Shown here one piece after another: positions 25,411-33,755 of a DNA stretch of 64,000 nucleotides. The stretch spans positions 85,273 through 149,272 of the forward strand of contig NZ_JAHBBJ010000006.1 of assembly GCF_019331675.1 (NCBI RefSeq), read 5' to 3'. A program made the translations under genes and the position numbers. The stretch is from Bifidobacterium miconisargentati (GTDB taxonomy: Bacteria > Actinomycetota > Actinomycetes > Actinomycetales > Bifidobacteriaceae). A model generated the notes under the pieces. The model was not told the origin of the DNA and made no database searches. It was given only the letters and a program-made list of their open reading frames with translations. How positions within the stretch are numbered: position 1 is the stretch's first letter; each line of letters starts with the position of its first letter.

Positions 25411-26151
25411 GTCTGAGCCCTCCACATAGCCGTCCAAGGTCAGGGCCTCGCCGATGAACGCGCGGTACAGGACCACGCCCACGGTCAGGGTGATGGCCTG
25501 GAAGGATGCCTGGCCGTAGCGGCGCAGGTAGCCGATACCCATGGATCTCGTGTGGTCGCTGGCCATGAACACGACCGGCAGCGACGCGAAACAGGAGAGC
25601 ATGTAGATCTGCATGAACCGCATGTACACCACCGCGAGCAGGACCACGCCCGCGACCTGCGAGACGAAGAAGGGGATGAGCACCAGCACCATGAGCCCGG
25701 CCTGCCCCACGACGCCGGCGTCCTCGATGGCCGCACGCATCTGGTCGCCGAGCAGCTGGCTTTCGACGCCTGATGCGTTGGACAGCACGCCGAACATGGC
25801 CTTGACGATGGTCGAGGTGATGCCGTCGATGCCTTGCAGGATCAGGCCGGCGTGCTGGGCGAACAGGAGCACCAGCGCGCATTTCAGGAGCACGGTGCCG
25901 ATGATCCGGACCCCGAGCTCCCGGTCGCCGTCCGCCCTGGCCGATGCGCGCGCCAGTTCGAGCGTGAACACGATGCTGGCCACGGTGGCGGCGACCGGTT
26001 TGACGGCGACCGCGTGCACCGTGGACGTCATGCCGTACATGCTTGCCGAGAATTCGGCGGGCCCCAAGGCGAGGCGGTCCAGTATGGTCCCGTCGATGCC
26101 GCCGCCGATCGCGTTGAGCATGTTGACGCAGGGTTCCATCAGACCCGACAT
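25300..26151 (-). CDS. VirB6/TrbL-like conjugal transfer membrane protein
   Basis: The product is 283 aa with about six to seven hydrophobic segments (AVAVKPVAATVASIVFTLEL, IIGTVLLKCALVLLFAQHAG, MVLVLIPFFVSQVAGVVLLA, ITLTVGVVLYRAFIG, FGTLMLGAIMLGCLVMVSSA). Length, hydropathy and place after the Maff2-like gene match the VirB6/TrbL component that forms the inner-membrane channel of Gram-positive T4SS. Normally PrgI and VirB4 follow directly; here they are about 10.7 kb further on. Its 3' end overlaps the converging LysR frame by 111 bp. Confidence 0.82.
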   Translation of the reverse strand: MSGLMEPCVNMLNAIGGGIDGTILDRLALGPAEFSASMYGMTSTVHAVAVKPVAATVASIVFTLELARASARADGDRELGVRIIGTVLLKCALVLLFAQHAGLILQGIDGITSTIVKAMFGVLSNASGVESQLLGDQMRAAIEDAGVVGQAGLMVLVLIPFFVSQVAGVVLLAVVYMRFMQIYMLSCFASLPVVFMASDHTRSMGIGYLRRYGQASFQAITLTVGVVLYRAFIGEALTLDGYVEGSDLWQYVISNFGTLMLGAIMLGCLVMVSSATAKAVFGE

Positions 26152-26212
26152 GACGATTCACTCCCTGTGTGACTATTCAATATATTTAGAATGTTCGTTT
26201 ACTGCTCGATAT

Positions 26213-26416
26213 TCAGAAGCTCAGGTTGGCGAACAGCGCCGCGGCCGTGATGATGACCGCGCCGCCGACGAGCTGCCAGATGCCGGACTGTGTCTGCGGC
26301 CCGGAATGGTCCTTCAACCCTCCGGCCAGCGTGATCGCGCCCCAGACGCTCCAGATGCCGCCACCGAGCACCGCGGCCTTCTGCAGGAGCTGCAGTATCG
26401 TGTTGATCGTTTCCAT
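26213..26416 (-). CDS. Maff2-like small membrane protein (VirB2/pilin-like position)
   Basis: The product is 67 aa with two hydrophobic segments (ILQLLQKAAVLGGGIWSVWG and GIWQLVGGAVIITAAALFAN) around a short polar loop (LKDHSGPQTQS). This is the layout of Maff2-family proteins found just upstream of VirB6 in many Gram-positive conjugative elements. The ATG at 26416 is preceded by AAGGGGAATC. The gene is 61 bp from the VirB6-like gene. It may form or gate the transfer conduit. Confidence 0.75.
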   Translation of the reverse strand: METINTILQLLQKAAVLGGGIWSVWGAITLAGGLKDHSGPQTQSGIWQLVGGAVIITAAALFANLSF

Positions 26417-26456
26417 GATGATTCCCCTTTTCCTTGGTTTTCCGCATCCTGACGCC

Positions 26457-29069
26457 CTATGCGCCAGATGACGCCTTTCTCCTGTGCAGCACCGCCAGCA
26501 TGATGCCGCCAACCAGTGTGGCCGCACCGCCGAGCATCATGAGCCACACCACGTCACCACCTGTATGCGGCAGTCTCACGGATGGCGTCTCCGGCGTGAC
26601 CGGCGTTTCAGGCACGTAGGCGTTCCAGTCGTCCGGTTCGCTTTCGACCGGCGTATCGGTGCAGATCTCGTCCGGGGCCGCCGGCTGGGCCGGTATGTCG
26701 TCGAACGGGTCGTCGTCATGCGGCAGACATTCGATGACCGGCGAGGCCTCGACCGTGGCACGGTCCGTGTGCGTCGCGGACACGCCGCGCAGCACTCCCC
26801 TGACGTCCACTGATTCGCCGGGCGCCAACGTCAGCGTCTCCCAATCGTCGGGATAGGAGAGTTCCGTAACCTCGCCGTCGCCGGCCACCGTCTCGTCGGA
26901 CAGCTCTAATGCGGTCAACGGCACGTCCCCCGTATTGGTGACGCGGAACACGATCGTCACGTCACCGCCGTCCAATGCCAACGCATCCTCGGTCCCGTCC
27001 CTGTCCCCTGCCTCCGGTCCGGACGCTTCGTCGAATTTCTCGATGCTGATGGACGGCGATCGTTCCGGGGTGACGGTGGTCACCGTGTTCGATGGACGCC
27101 GTGCCCCATCCAGTGTTTCGATGAACGTGTTCGCGAACTCGCCAGCTTTCACGCGCGTGAACTGCACGTAGGCGCGCCAGGCCTGCGGATGCATGCCGTC
27201 GGTGGACACCAATGCGAGATACCGTTCGGTGGCGGAGACGGAGAACATGCCCTCGCCCATCTCAAGGGTGAACAGTTCGCCGCCAAACGGCGTGGAGTCG
27301 AAGCCGCTGCCGGCGATGCGCATGCCTTTGGCCGCCAACACGGTTCCGTCCGTGTTATGCAGGTCTTCAACGGCGTACACGGCCCATTGGCCGGTGTACG
27401 TGTCGCCGGTCTCGTCGAAGTCGTCGTCGATGTGCCATGAGGACACGGTCGGATACGCGCGATCCACGGCCAGGATGGAAGAGTTGAGTTGGTATAGGAA
27501 CGTCTGGCCCCGGTAGATGCTCATGCCGTCGGCGCTTTCGGAACCGACCTCGACGCTCACGTCCTTGTACGGGTCGAGCGTGAGCACCGGATTGTCCACT
27601 ACGTTGGATGTGACCCTGCCGTTGTTGAGCGAAGCCCATCCCCGGTTCTCGATGCGCGGACCGTCCCCGTCGTCGGGCTCGGAGGACCAGTCGATGTCGG
27701 TCCGGACCATGGCGTCGAACGTCAACAGCACCCGGTGCGGTACGGCGGGCTCCCAGTTCTCATCCAGCCATTCTCGATGGAAACGGACGGTGAACCGGTG
27801 TCCCGTTTCATCCCAGTCGGCCGTATATGCCTCGGCCGGTATCGTCGTCACGTCGTTCTCCGTGGCGTCTCCGACAGTCTCGTCTCGTGCCGTCAACGTC
27901 AGGCTGTCCCGGTCCGGGGTGGTGCGCGGATCGTAGTCGTCCGTCAGTTCCAGACGTTCCAGCACATAGTCCGATGCCGCGTCCACGTGCAGTTCGAGTT
28001 CATAGGAGACTCTCTGGCCGGGCAGCACGGCCTTGCCATTGATGCTCGGCTTCGCTTCGGCATCGGTATCGTCCGCCGAGCCACCATCGTCGGTGTCCTC
28101 CGCTTCGACCTCCGTATCGATCGGTTTCACGTCCTTGACGAGTTCGGGACGCACGATGCACAGGACCGGCTCGTTGGTCTCCCAGTAATCCTGGTCCTCC
28201 CACCACACGCCCGCCTTGTTGGCCAACGCCATATCCCCGTCGGCGCAGGTGTTGCGATCGGAATCCCCGTTTCCCGTCCCGGACTCGTTCCGGTCCTCAA
28301 GCAGGTCTGCGGCAACGTCGAAGTTCACCACGAACGGCACGAGCATGGAGAACTGCATCGGACTGGTGCGGGCGTTGAGTTCCTCCAGGTAATCGACCGT
28401 CGCCACGGCCCGGGTCACCGTGCCTTCCACGGTGACCTCGAAGCGGTCGGTCACGTCCTCGCCGATGGTGTTGATGCCGTCCGTTGACGGTTCCCGGTAG
28501 GAGTCCAATGCAAGGGCGTACACCCTGACCTCGCCCGTATCGGCCGGGTCGAGATACCGGTCCACGAGACCCCAGTCGTCGGCCAGTTCCAGACGGTCCT
28601 CCGTGCTCCAATCCACGGATTGGATCGTCATGTTGACCGCGGCCGCGACCCTGTCGCCGTTGAAGAAGCTCTGGCCGTTGGCACCGGCCTGATTGCCCCG
28701 TTCCGAATCGGTGACCATCTGCCATGCACCGTCGTCACCCATGCGTACCCATGCCTTGTTCGGCGGGTAGAAGCCGACCGCGAACGGCGTGATGGCATGA
28801 TCGCCGTCACCCGGCAAAACGGCGTCCGATTCCCCGGCGTCCGGACCGTACCCATCACGGCCGTTATCACTCGTTGACCCATCATCGCCGACGACGTCCT
28901 GTTCGCGGGTCATGCGATCGGAACCATCCACGATTCCGGTCCCGTCCTCGCTGCCGCCGTCCGGAACCTCCAGCGACGACGCCACGGCCGGCCCGGCCAG
29001 AAGGCATATCGCCACCGTCGCAGCCGTCAGTGCGCACCACGTCTTCTTCATCGTTCCCTTCACGCCCAT
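26457..29069 (-). CDS. LPXTG-anchored surface protein of the transfer operon
   Basis: The product is about 870 aa. A signal peptide (MKKTWCALTAATVAICLLAG, cleavage near AVAS-S) precedes an acidic Gly/Asp linker and long beta-rich domains. DUF11/isopeptide-like segments appear (KDVKPIDTEVE, SYELELHVDAASDYVLERLE, TIVFRVTNTGDVPLTALEL). It ends in a sortase signal LPHTG, hydrophobic segment and RRK tail. ATG 29069 has GGAGGG 7 nt upstream; ATG 29051 is a plausible alternative. It is first in the minus-strand T4SS run, so a mating-pair adhesin is the likely role. Confidence 0.85.
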   Translation of the reverse strand: MGVKGTMKKTWCALTAATVAICLLAGPAVASSLEVPDGGSEDGTGIVDGSDRMTREQDVVGDDGSTSDNGRDGYGPDAGESDAVLPGDGDHAITPFAVGFYPPNKAWVRMGDDGAWQMVTDSERGNQAGANGQSFFNGDRVAAAVNMTIQSVDWSTEDRLELADDWGLVDRYLDPADTGEVRVYALALDSYREPSTDGINTIGEDVTDRFEVTVEGTVTRAVATVDYLEELNARTSPMQFSMLVPFVVNFDVAADLLEDRNESGTGNGDSDRNTCADGDMALANKAGVWWEDQDYWETNEPVLCIVRPELVKDVKPIDTEVEAEDTDDGGSADDTDAEAKPSINGKAVLPGQRVSYELELHVDAASDYVLERLELTDDYDPRTTPDRDSLTLTARDETVGDATENDVTTIPAEAYTADWDETGHRFTVRFHREWLDENWEPAVPHRVLLTFDAMVRTDIDWSSEPDDGDGPRIENRGWASLNNGRVTSNVVDNPVLTLDPYKDVSVEVGSESADGMSIYRGQTFLYQLNSSILAVDRAYPTVSSWHIDDDFDETGDTYTGQWAVYAVEDLHNTDGTVLAAKGMRIAGSGFDSTPFGGELFTLEMGEGMFSVSATERYLALVSTDGMHPQAWRAYVQFTRVKAGEFANTFIETLDGARRPSNTVTTVTPERSPSISIEKFDEASGPEAGDRDGTEDALALDGGDVTIVFRVTNTGDVPLTALELSDETVAGDGEVTELSYPDDWETLTLAPGESVDVRGVLRGVSATHTDRATVEASPVIECLPHDDDPFDDIPAQPAAPDEICTDTPVESEPDDWNAYVPETPVTPETPSVRLPHTGGDVVWLMMLGGAATLVGGIMLAVLHRRKASSGA

Positions 29070-29280
29070 GCGCTGCACCCTCCGTAGGGACTCCATATCA
29101 CCCGGGAAAGGAGGTGGCCGAAGACGCACGAGGGCGGTTCCGGCCACCTCAGGGGATCGATATGGACCGTGCGGACCGATTTTTCGGGGCCACCGTTGGC
29201 CCCACCGCACGCACTCAGTATGCCGTTCCACCGCATGGCCCATGGTCCCGACCATGTTTTCGGGCTACCGTTATACGGAA
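29070..29280. other. Upstream region of the LPXTG gene
   Basis: No gene is visible. This divergent region between the surface-protein gene and hipB holds the promoters for both. It contains several GGCC/CATGGGCC repeats around 29190-29260 that could form hairpins; I cannot assign a function. Confidence 0.35.
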
Positions 29281-29320
29281 TAGGAAGATAACATAAAGAT
29301 ATATTTAGGTTATCTTCCTA
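29281..29320. promoter_or_regulatory. Inverted repeat, putative HipB operator
   Basis: TAGGAAGATAAC (29281-29292) and GTTATCTTCCTA (29309-29320) are perfect 12-bp arms 16 bp apart, 55 bp before the hipB-like start. HipB-type repressors bind inverted repeats of this kind in their own promoters. Confidence 0.7.
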
Positions 29321-29375
29321 AAAACAGGTATTCTTTAATGTAAACAGATTCCAATCACTTTCAGGGAGACGAAGA

Positions 29376-29669
29376 TTGCCCACAAGGACACCGATTCCAG
29401 TCGGTCGCGCGCAACGTCGGATAGCCGCGAATCTTGATCTGGCGAGACGGCAGCAGCGTATTCCCATGGCGCTGCTCGCCGAACGTGCCGGCCTGTCCGT
29501 GCCGACCGTGACGAAACTGCTGCGCAGGGGCGAGGGCAGTCTGGAGAGTTTCCTGCGCGTCGCGCGCCTGCTCGACATGCTCGACGCGGTGCAGGATGCG
29601 ACCGATCCGCTCAATACGGACATCGGACGCCTCCGTGCCGACGAGGACACCCCCAAGCGCATCAGATAA
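29376..29669 (+). CDS. hipB: HipB-like antitoxin (XRE-family repressor)
   Basis: The product is 97 aa starting with TTG, with GGGAG 9 nt upstream. The XRE HTH spans about residues 15-65 (DLARRQQRIPMALLAERAGL, SVPTVTKLLRRGEGSLESF). In HipBA modules the XRE protein binds DNA and restrains the HipA kinase. The hipA gene begins 29 bp downstream with its own AGGAG site. The 12-bp inverted repeat upstream fits autoregulation. Confidence 0.82.
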   Translation: MPTRTPIPVGRAQRRIAANLDLARRQQRIPMALLAERAGLSVPTVTKLLRRGEGSLESFLRVARLLDMLDAVQDATDPLNTDIGRLRADEDTPKRIR

Positions 29670-29698
29670 GACCGACCGAGGAAAAGTAGGAGACATCG

Positions 29699-30940
29699 AT
29701 GGAGACGAGCGTCACGCTGCAGATCCAAGGCAAGGACGTCCGTGTAGGAAAACTGTTCACGACGGTCAGGCGGGGCATCGAGTCCGCGACGTTCATGTAT
29801 GACGCGGACTATCTGCGTTCCGGCGACGCCATTCCTCTCTGCCCCGACATGCCGTTGTCGCCCGGCGCGTTCCACGCCAAGCAGAACACGATGCACCGGG
29901 TATTTCAGGACTGCATGCCGGACCGCTGGGGACGCAACCTCATGCTGCGCGCGGAACGGCAGGAGGCGCGGTCGGAGCAGAGGACGGCTCGGACCCTCTT
30001 CGAGGGCGACCTGCTCCTGTCGGTCAACGACGAAACCCGACAGGGTGCGCTGCGCTTCTGGAACGAGGACGGGATCGCGCTGGCGCCAAGCGAGCATGGC
30101 GTGCCCCGGGAGGTGACCATTCCGCAGTTGTTGACCGAGGCCGACCTTGCGGTGCAGGACATGAATGCGGACATCCGCGACCTGCTCGCCGCCGGCTCCA
30201 GTCTGGGCGGCGCCCGCCCCAAGGCCTCCGTCCGTACCGAGCAGGGCGACCTGTGCATCGCCAAATTCCCGAAGGCCGACGAAAGCCTGCTGGATGACGT
30301 CTGCGCATGGGAACGTACCGCACTCCAGCTTGCGGCCGATGCCGGCATCACCGTGCCCCATACCCGACTGTTGAGGGTGCGGGGCCGTTCCGTGCTGATC
30401 GTGGAACGGTTCGACCGGAATGACGGGAACCGCCTGCCGTATATCAGCGGATTGACCGCGGTGCAGGGCCGGGACGGCGACCATTACTCCTATCTGGAAC
30501 TGGTGGAGTTCCTTGAGGAATACGGCGCGAAACCGGAATCCGACATACGACAGCTCTGGCTCAGGGCCTTGTTCTCATGCGCGATCGGCAACACGGACAA
30601 CCACATGCGCAACCATGGTTTCCTCTATGAGCCATCGAGCAAAGGATGGCGCCTGTCCCCGGCATTCGACGTCAATCCCACGCCCGGAGACAACCCCAAG
30701 CTGCTGAACTCGCCCATAGGGTTCGACGACCGGTCCGCGAGCATAGCGCTGGCGATGGAATACGCCGACTATTTCCGTCTCACCGCCGAGCAGGCGCGGG
30801 CCATGGCGGCATCCATGGCCGACAGTTTGGAGCATTGGCAGCTCGTCGCATTGTCCAACGGAATCAATGCCTCTTCCATCGACATGATGAGAAGCTGCTT
30901 CGAATCGGCCGTGGACCGGCTTCGACAAATCGCCGCCTGA
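29699..30940 (+). CDS. hipA: HipA-like serine/threonine kinase toxin
   Basis: The product is 413 aa, normal HipA length. It has the N-terminal HipA_N region (KLFTTVRRGIESATFMYDAD), the nucleotide-binding loop GSSLGGARPKA near 166, VLIVERFDR, the catalytic loop NTDNHMRNHGFLYE near 297 and metal-binding SPAFDVNPTP near 320. HipA toxins phosphorylate aminoacyl-tRNA synthetases (GltX in the founding case) and induce growth arrest. With hipB it should stabilise the plasmid or act in stress or phage response. All key motifs appear intact. Confidence 0.92.
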   Translation: METSVTLQIQGKDVRVGKLFTTVRRGIESATFMYDADYLRSGDAIPLCPDMPLSPGAFHAKQNTMHRVFQDCMPDRWGRNLMLRAERQEARSEQRTARTLFEGDLLLSVNDETRQGALRFWNEDGIALAPSEHGVPREVTIPQLLTEADLAVQDMNADIRDLLAAGSSLGGARPKASVRTEQGDLCIAKFPKADESLLDDVCAWERTALQLAADAGITVPHTRLLRVRGRSVLIVERFDRNDGNRLPYISGLTAVQGRDGDHYSYLELVEFLEEYGAKPESDIRQLWLRALFSCAIGNTDNHMRNHGFLYEPSSKGWRLSPAFDVNPTPGDNPKLLNSPIGFDDRSASIALAMEYADYFRLTAEQARAMAASMADSLEHWQLVALSNGINASSIDMMRSCFESAVDRLRQIAA

Positions 30941-30953
30941 AACGCGCCGTCGG

Positions 30954-31610
30954 CTACCCTTGGCCATCCCCCTCTTCCCCGGACGGTTCATAATCGGTAT
31001 CCGGTTCCCTCCCATGAACGCTCATGGGAGGAACCTCATCCGCCTCCTGCGAGAATTCCAGCCGGGTCATGCGGCGTATGGGCTGTCCCACAGTCAGGCC
31101 CCGGCTGAGACGGGAACGTTCGTTGCGGCGGCGGTTCTCCACAATCGCATGGATCTCCGGATGCGCCTCCAACCAGGCGTGCAGACGCTGATAGCACAGG
31201 CGCATCTCGGTGAGTTCCAGTCGTCGCCGTCCGCGCTCGACCACGTGATGCTCGACGGCCACGCGCATCGCGTACTGCCGCTCCTTGTAGGTCATGCCTC
31301 CCATGATGCCGTGCGTGACCGGCACGATCATGTTGCGCGCCAGGCATTCCATGAGTACCGGGCAATACCGGCAGACCCGTTTCGCGGCACGGCTCATCTG
31401 CCCGTCCCGGCATTCGGCGCCGTCCGGTCCGATCTGCATCCACAGCAGGTCGTACAGTTCCATGTCCGCCTGCCCGCACAGTCCTTCCGGAGGCAGCGGG
31501 GACATGAAGATCCACTGCGTCCCACTCTTGGGAGGCGATGACAGAGGTGAGACGGTCGGTCTGAAACCATTGGATCCCCGACCTCCGGAATCAGATTGAT
31601 GAGCGTTCAT
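30954..31610 (-). CDS. WhiB-like (Wbl) iron-sulfur regulator
   Basis: The product is 218 aa. The Wbl signature is present: Cys45 (GLCGQAD), then CRYCPVLMEC giving C80-x2-C83-x5-C89, and the turn GIMGGMTYKERQ in place of the usual G(V/I)WGG. An extra Cys67 lies between. N- and C-terminal extensions make it about twice the length of a minimal Wbl. AGGGGAG lies upstream of the ATG, which overlaps the stop of the preceding gene as ATGA. Wbl proteins are actinobacterial and usually bind sigma-A; a plasmid copy probably tunes transfer or partner genes. Confidence 0.88.
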   Translation of the reverse strand: MNAHQSDSGGRGSNGFRPTVSPLSSPPKSGTQWIFMSPLPPEGLCGQADMELYDLLWMQIGPDGAECRDGQMSRAAKRVCRYCPVLMECLARNMIVPVTHGIMGGMTYKERQYAMRVAVEHHVVERGRRRLELTEMRLCYQRLHAWLEAHPEIHAIVENRRRNERSRLSRGLTVGQPIRRMTRLEFSQEADEVPPMSVHGREPDTDYEPSGEEGDGQG

Positions 31611-33100
31611 GATGTTCTCCCCTGTCCTGTGTCGCGACGTGCCTTGTCCAGCGATTCGTCCGTACGTACGCCGCCATGCAATGGCAGATTGCGCCCGTCA
31701 TGGGCGCACACTACGCACCGTTCCGGCGGCACGTCGCCGTCGAGATGCCGTTGCGCGTCTCCCGTCCGACTCGAGCAGCCGGATGGGAAATCCCGGAAGC
31801 CGTACACCGGGCAGCGCACCACACTCGCGGACGACACCAACGCGAACGCCTCGCGTTTTCCCGGCGTCCCAGGAATCCCCGCATCCCGTCGTGATGCAGC
31901 TGCCGGTCGTCGGAGCCTAAGGACACGTCCTGCGGATCCGGGGTCAAACCCATCAAGGAGCTGGGCGAATAGCCCGGCCTGGTCATTCGGATCCAAGCCG
32001 GCCGCGATGTCCCCTTCATCCGTTCGCGGCTCTCTGGAGGCAAGGAAATTCACGATGCCCGTGAGCAGTTCACGGTTGCGCCGTGCGGCGCGCATTCGCC
32101 GCTCCCCCTCATGCCGTCTGGCGAGACGGAACTCCTCCCATCGGCGTTCCAACGACCTCACGCTGAGCATCTTGCCGCACCAGAACCCGTCCTGCGCCAC
32201 CCAGGCCGCCAGTTCCATGGACGCTTCCAATCCATGCGTTTCGAGCAATCGCTCCGCGCATCGCCAATCCGCCTTCCGCGTCGGCTTGCCCACGATCTGC
32301 TCTTTCGCCAGCACCTGGGCGAACCGAATCAGGAAGTCCTCGGCATCAGGTTTTCCATCGACCGTTGCCCCCTGAATCCAATCAGGGGCATCCATGCTTC
32401 CGGCCTCCGACCAGGTATCCGGATCCTCATCGGCATCGGCTCCCGCACGTGTCTTCGATACCATCGACGCAGTAACTTCCGAGGCCGTCATATCCGAGGT
32501 CTCCCCGTGCGGCTTCGACGGAGATTGCTTGTCCGTCTGTGGGGGACAGTCCCCGTAAGGGGACGAAGGGGAAGGTTCACTTGACGGTTCGGGTGACATG
32601 CGGAGCACCGCATTCAAGCCTCCGCTGTCACCTCGCCGAATCGTTTCGGAAGACGGCTCATGGGACGTTCCCTGCGTCTCCTCGGGAATCGTCGGCGGAC
32701 TCGCATCGGCCCCGCCAATCGGCCGGTATGATTCATGGATCCGCGAGGTAATGCCGTCCCCGGTAGCCAGGCGGGCCCTGTACTCCTCGATGAATACCGT
32801 GCGCATCGCCTCGTTCATGCTCAGCTCGTACACGATGGGTCGTTTGCATGCGGGAAGCTTGCGTACCCGGCTCAGGTTGGAGGATCTTCTGATGAATCCA
32901 CGTGATTCAAGCCAACGCAGATGCCGCTGGACCGACCGTTCCGAGCACCGGATCGCCACTGCCAAGGTGGTCACCGAGGGGAATGCGTGCCGGCCACGCC
33001 GGTCGGCGTGGTTGGCGAGATGGGAGAGCACCGCCTGGGCGATGTGGTTGGGGATGAGGCAGGTAATCGTCATCACGTAGGAATAGGCTTCGACGCTCAT
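31607..33100 (-). CDS. Winged-helix DNA-binding protein, replication-initiator-like N-terminus
   Basis: The product is 497 aa. An N-terminal wHTH (ITCLIPNHIAQAVLSHLANH, FPSVTTLAVAIRCSERSVQR, HLRWLESRGFIRRSSN) resembles the helix-turn-helix_36/plasmid Rep-associated fold. A low-complexity Ser/Pro/Glu region (about 125-250) and a helical C-terminal part follow (LETHGLEASMELAAWVAQDG). The last 80 residues are Arg/Gly/Asp-rich. GGGGGAG precedes ATG 33100, and ATGA overlaps occur at both ends, so it is coupled to the small CxxC gene and to the Wbl gene. A regulator or accessory replication role is possible. Confidence 0.7.
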   Translation of the reverse strand: MSVEAYSYVMTITCLIPNHIAQAVLSHLANHADRRGRHAFPSVTTLAVAIRCSERSVQRHLRWLESRGFIRRSSNLSRVRKLPACKRPIVYELSMNEAMRTVFIEEYRARLATGDGITSRIHESYRPIGGADASPPTIPEETQGTSHEPSSETIRRGDSGGLNAVLRMSPEPSSEPSPSSPYGDCPPQTDKQSPSKPHGETSDMTASEVTASMVSKTRAGADADEDPDTWSEAGSMDAPDWIQGATVDGKPDAEDFLIRFAQVLAKEQIVGKPTRKADWRCAERLLETHGLEASMELAAWVAQDGFWCGKMLSVRSLERRWEEFRLARRHEGERRMRAARRNRELLTGIVNFLASREPRTDEGDIAAGLDPNDQAGLFAQLLDGFDPGSAGRVLRLRRPAAASRRDAGIPGTPGKREAFALVSSASVVRCPVYGFRDFPSGCSSRTGDAQRHLDGDVPPERCVVCAHDGRNLPLHGGVRTDESLDKARRDTGQGRTS

Positions 33101-33351
33101 CTTGTACTCCCCCGCTTTCCCGCAGGATGGGATTGCATGGCCACGAACCGGTATTCAGCCGAAGAGACGGCTATGCTCCAGAAGTCGACGTGGCACCCTT
33201 CGGCCAACGGCCGGTGGCATTCCCCGCACAGTGTCGGCTGGATCTCCGATTCCGGCTGTCGGTGTCCCGGCCGGTTGGATGACGCCGCGATCGCAGCCTC
33301 CATTGCGCATGGGTTCTTCGGTTCGGGAGCATCATCGTGGTTGAAAGACAT
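33097..33351 (-). CDS. Small CxxC protein, 84 aa, hypothetical
   Basis: ATG 33351 has AAAAGGGG upstream. One CxxC pair (PTLCGECHRPLAEGCHVDFW) could be half of a zinc-binding site, with further His/Cys nearby. The rest is polar. The stop overlaps the next start (ATGA), making it the first gene of the three-gene wHTH-Wbl operon. No family is recognised. Confidence 0.6.
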   Translation of the reverse strand: MSFNHDDAPEPKNPCAMEAAIAASSNRPGHRQPESEIQPTLCGECHRPLAEGCHVDFWSIAVSSAEYRFVAMQSHPAGKRGSTR

Positions 33352-33465
33352 TATGGTTTTCCCCTTTTCCCTCATGGCCGCCTCGTCGCGGCCCCTGCCT
33401 TTACCTCATCACGCGATACCGGGTCGCCGGCCGCGCGATATTGCCGGGCATGCTTCATCGCACGA

Positions 33466-33511
33466 CCTGCATCCTTGGTATTGATAACGTTTGCTTTATG
33501 GCGGATGCAGG
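33466..33511. promoter_or_regulatory. Inverted repeat between the Wbl operon and the recombinase gene
   Basis: CCTGCATCC (33466-33474) and GGATGCAGG (33503-33511) are perfect 9-bp arms around a 28-bp AT-richer spacer. It lies about 115 bp upstream of the Wbl operon start and is a candidate operator. Confidence 0.45.
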
Positions 33512-33696
33512 AATCGTGTTCCTGTGCCCGTCATCGAATCGGATCGTTGTTGTATCCCCCATGCCCACCATAACATCCCACTTGCGCATGGCTGCACCAT
33601 AATGCCTAGAGATACGAGGAATTCCTTTAATCCAGTCCGTCGAAACGGGGTTTTCGCGAACGGGATCCATGTGAATCCATCAGGGAAACCACTTAA

Positions 33697-33710
33697 TGCG
33701 AACGTTCGCA
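33697..33710. promoter_or_regulatory. 14-bp perfect palindrome upstream of the recombinase-like gene
   Basis: TGCGAACGTTCGCA lies 46 bp before the start at 33756 and is followed by ATATATATG. Its GAACGTTC core also occurs in the origin region at 61638-61649 and 62443-62454, which may mean a shared binding factor. Confidence 0.5.
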
Positions 33711-33755
33711 ATATATATGTGGGTACACTGTCCTCAACACGGATCGAGGTGGCCT

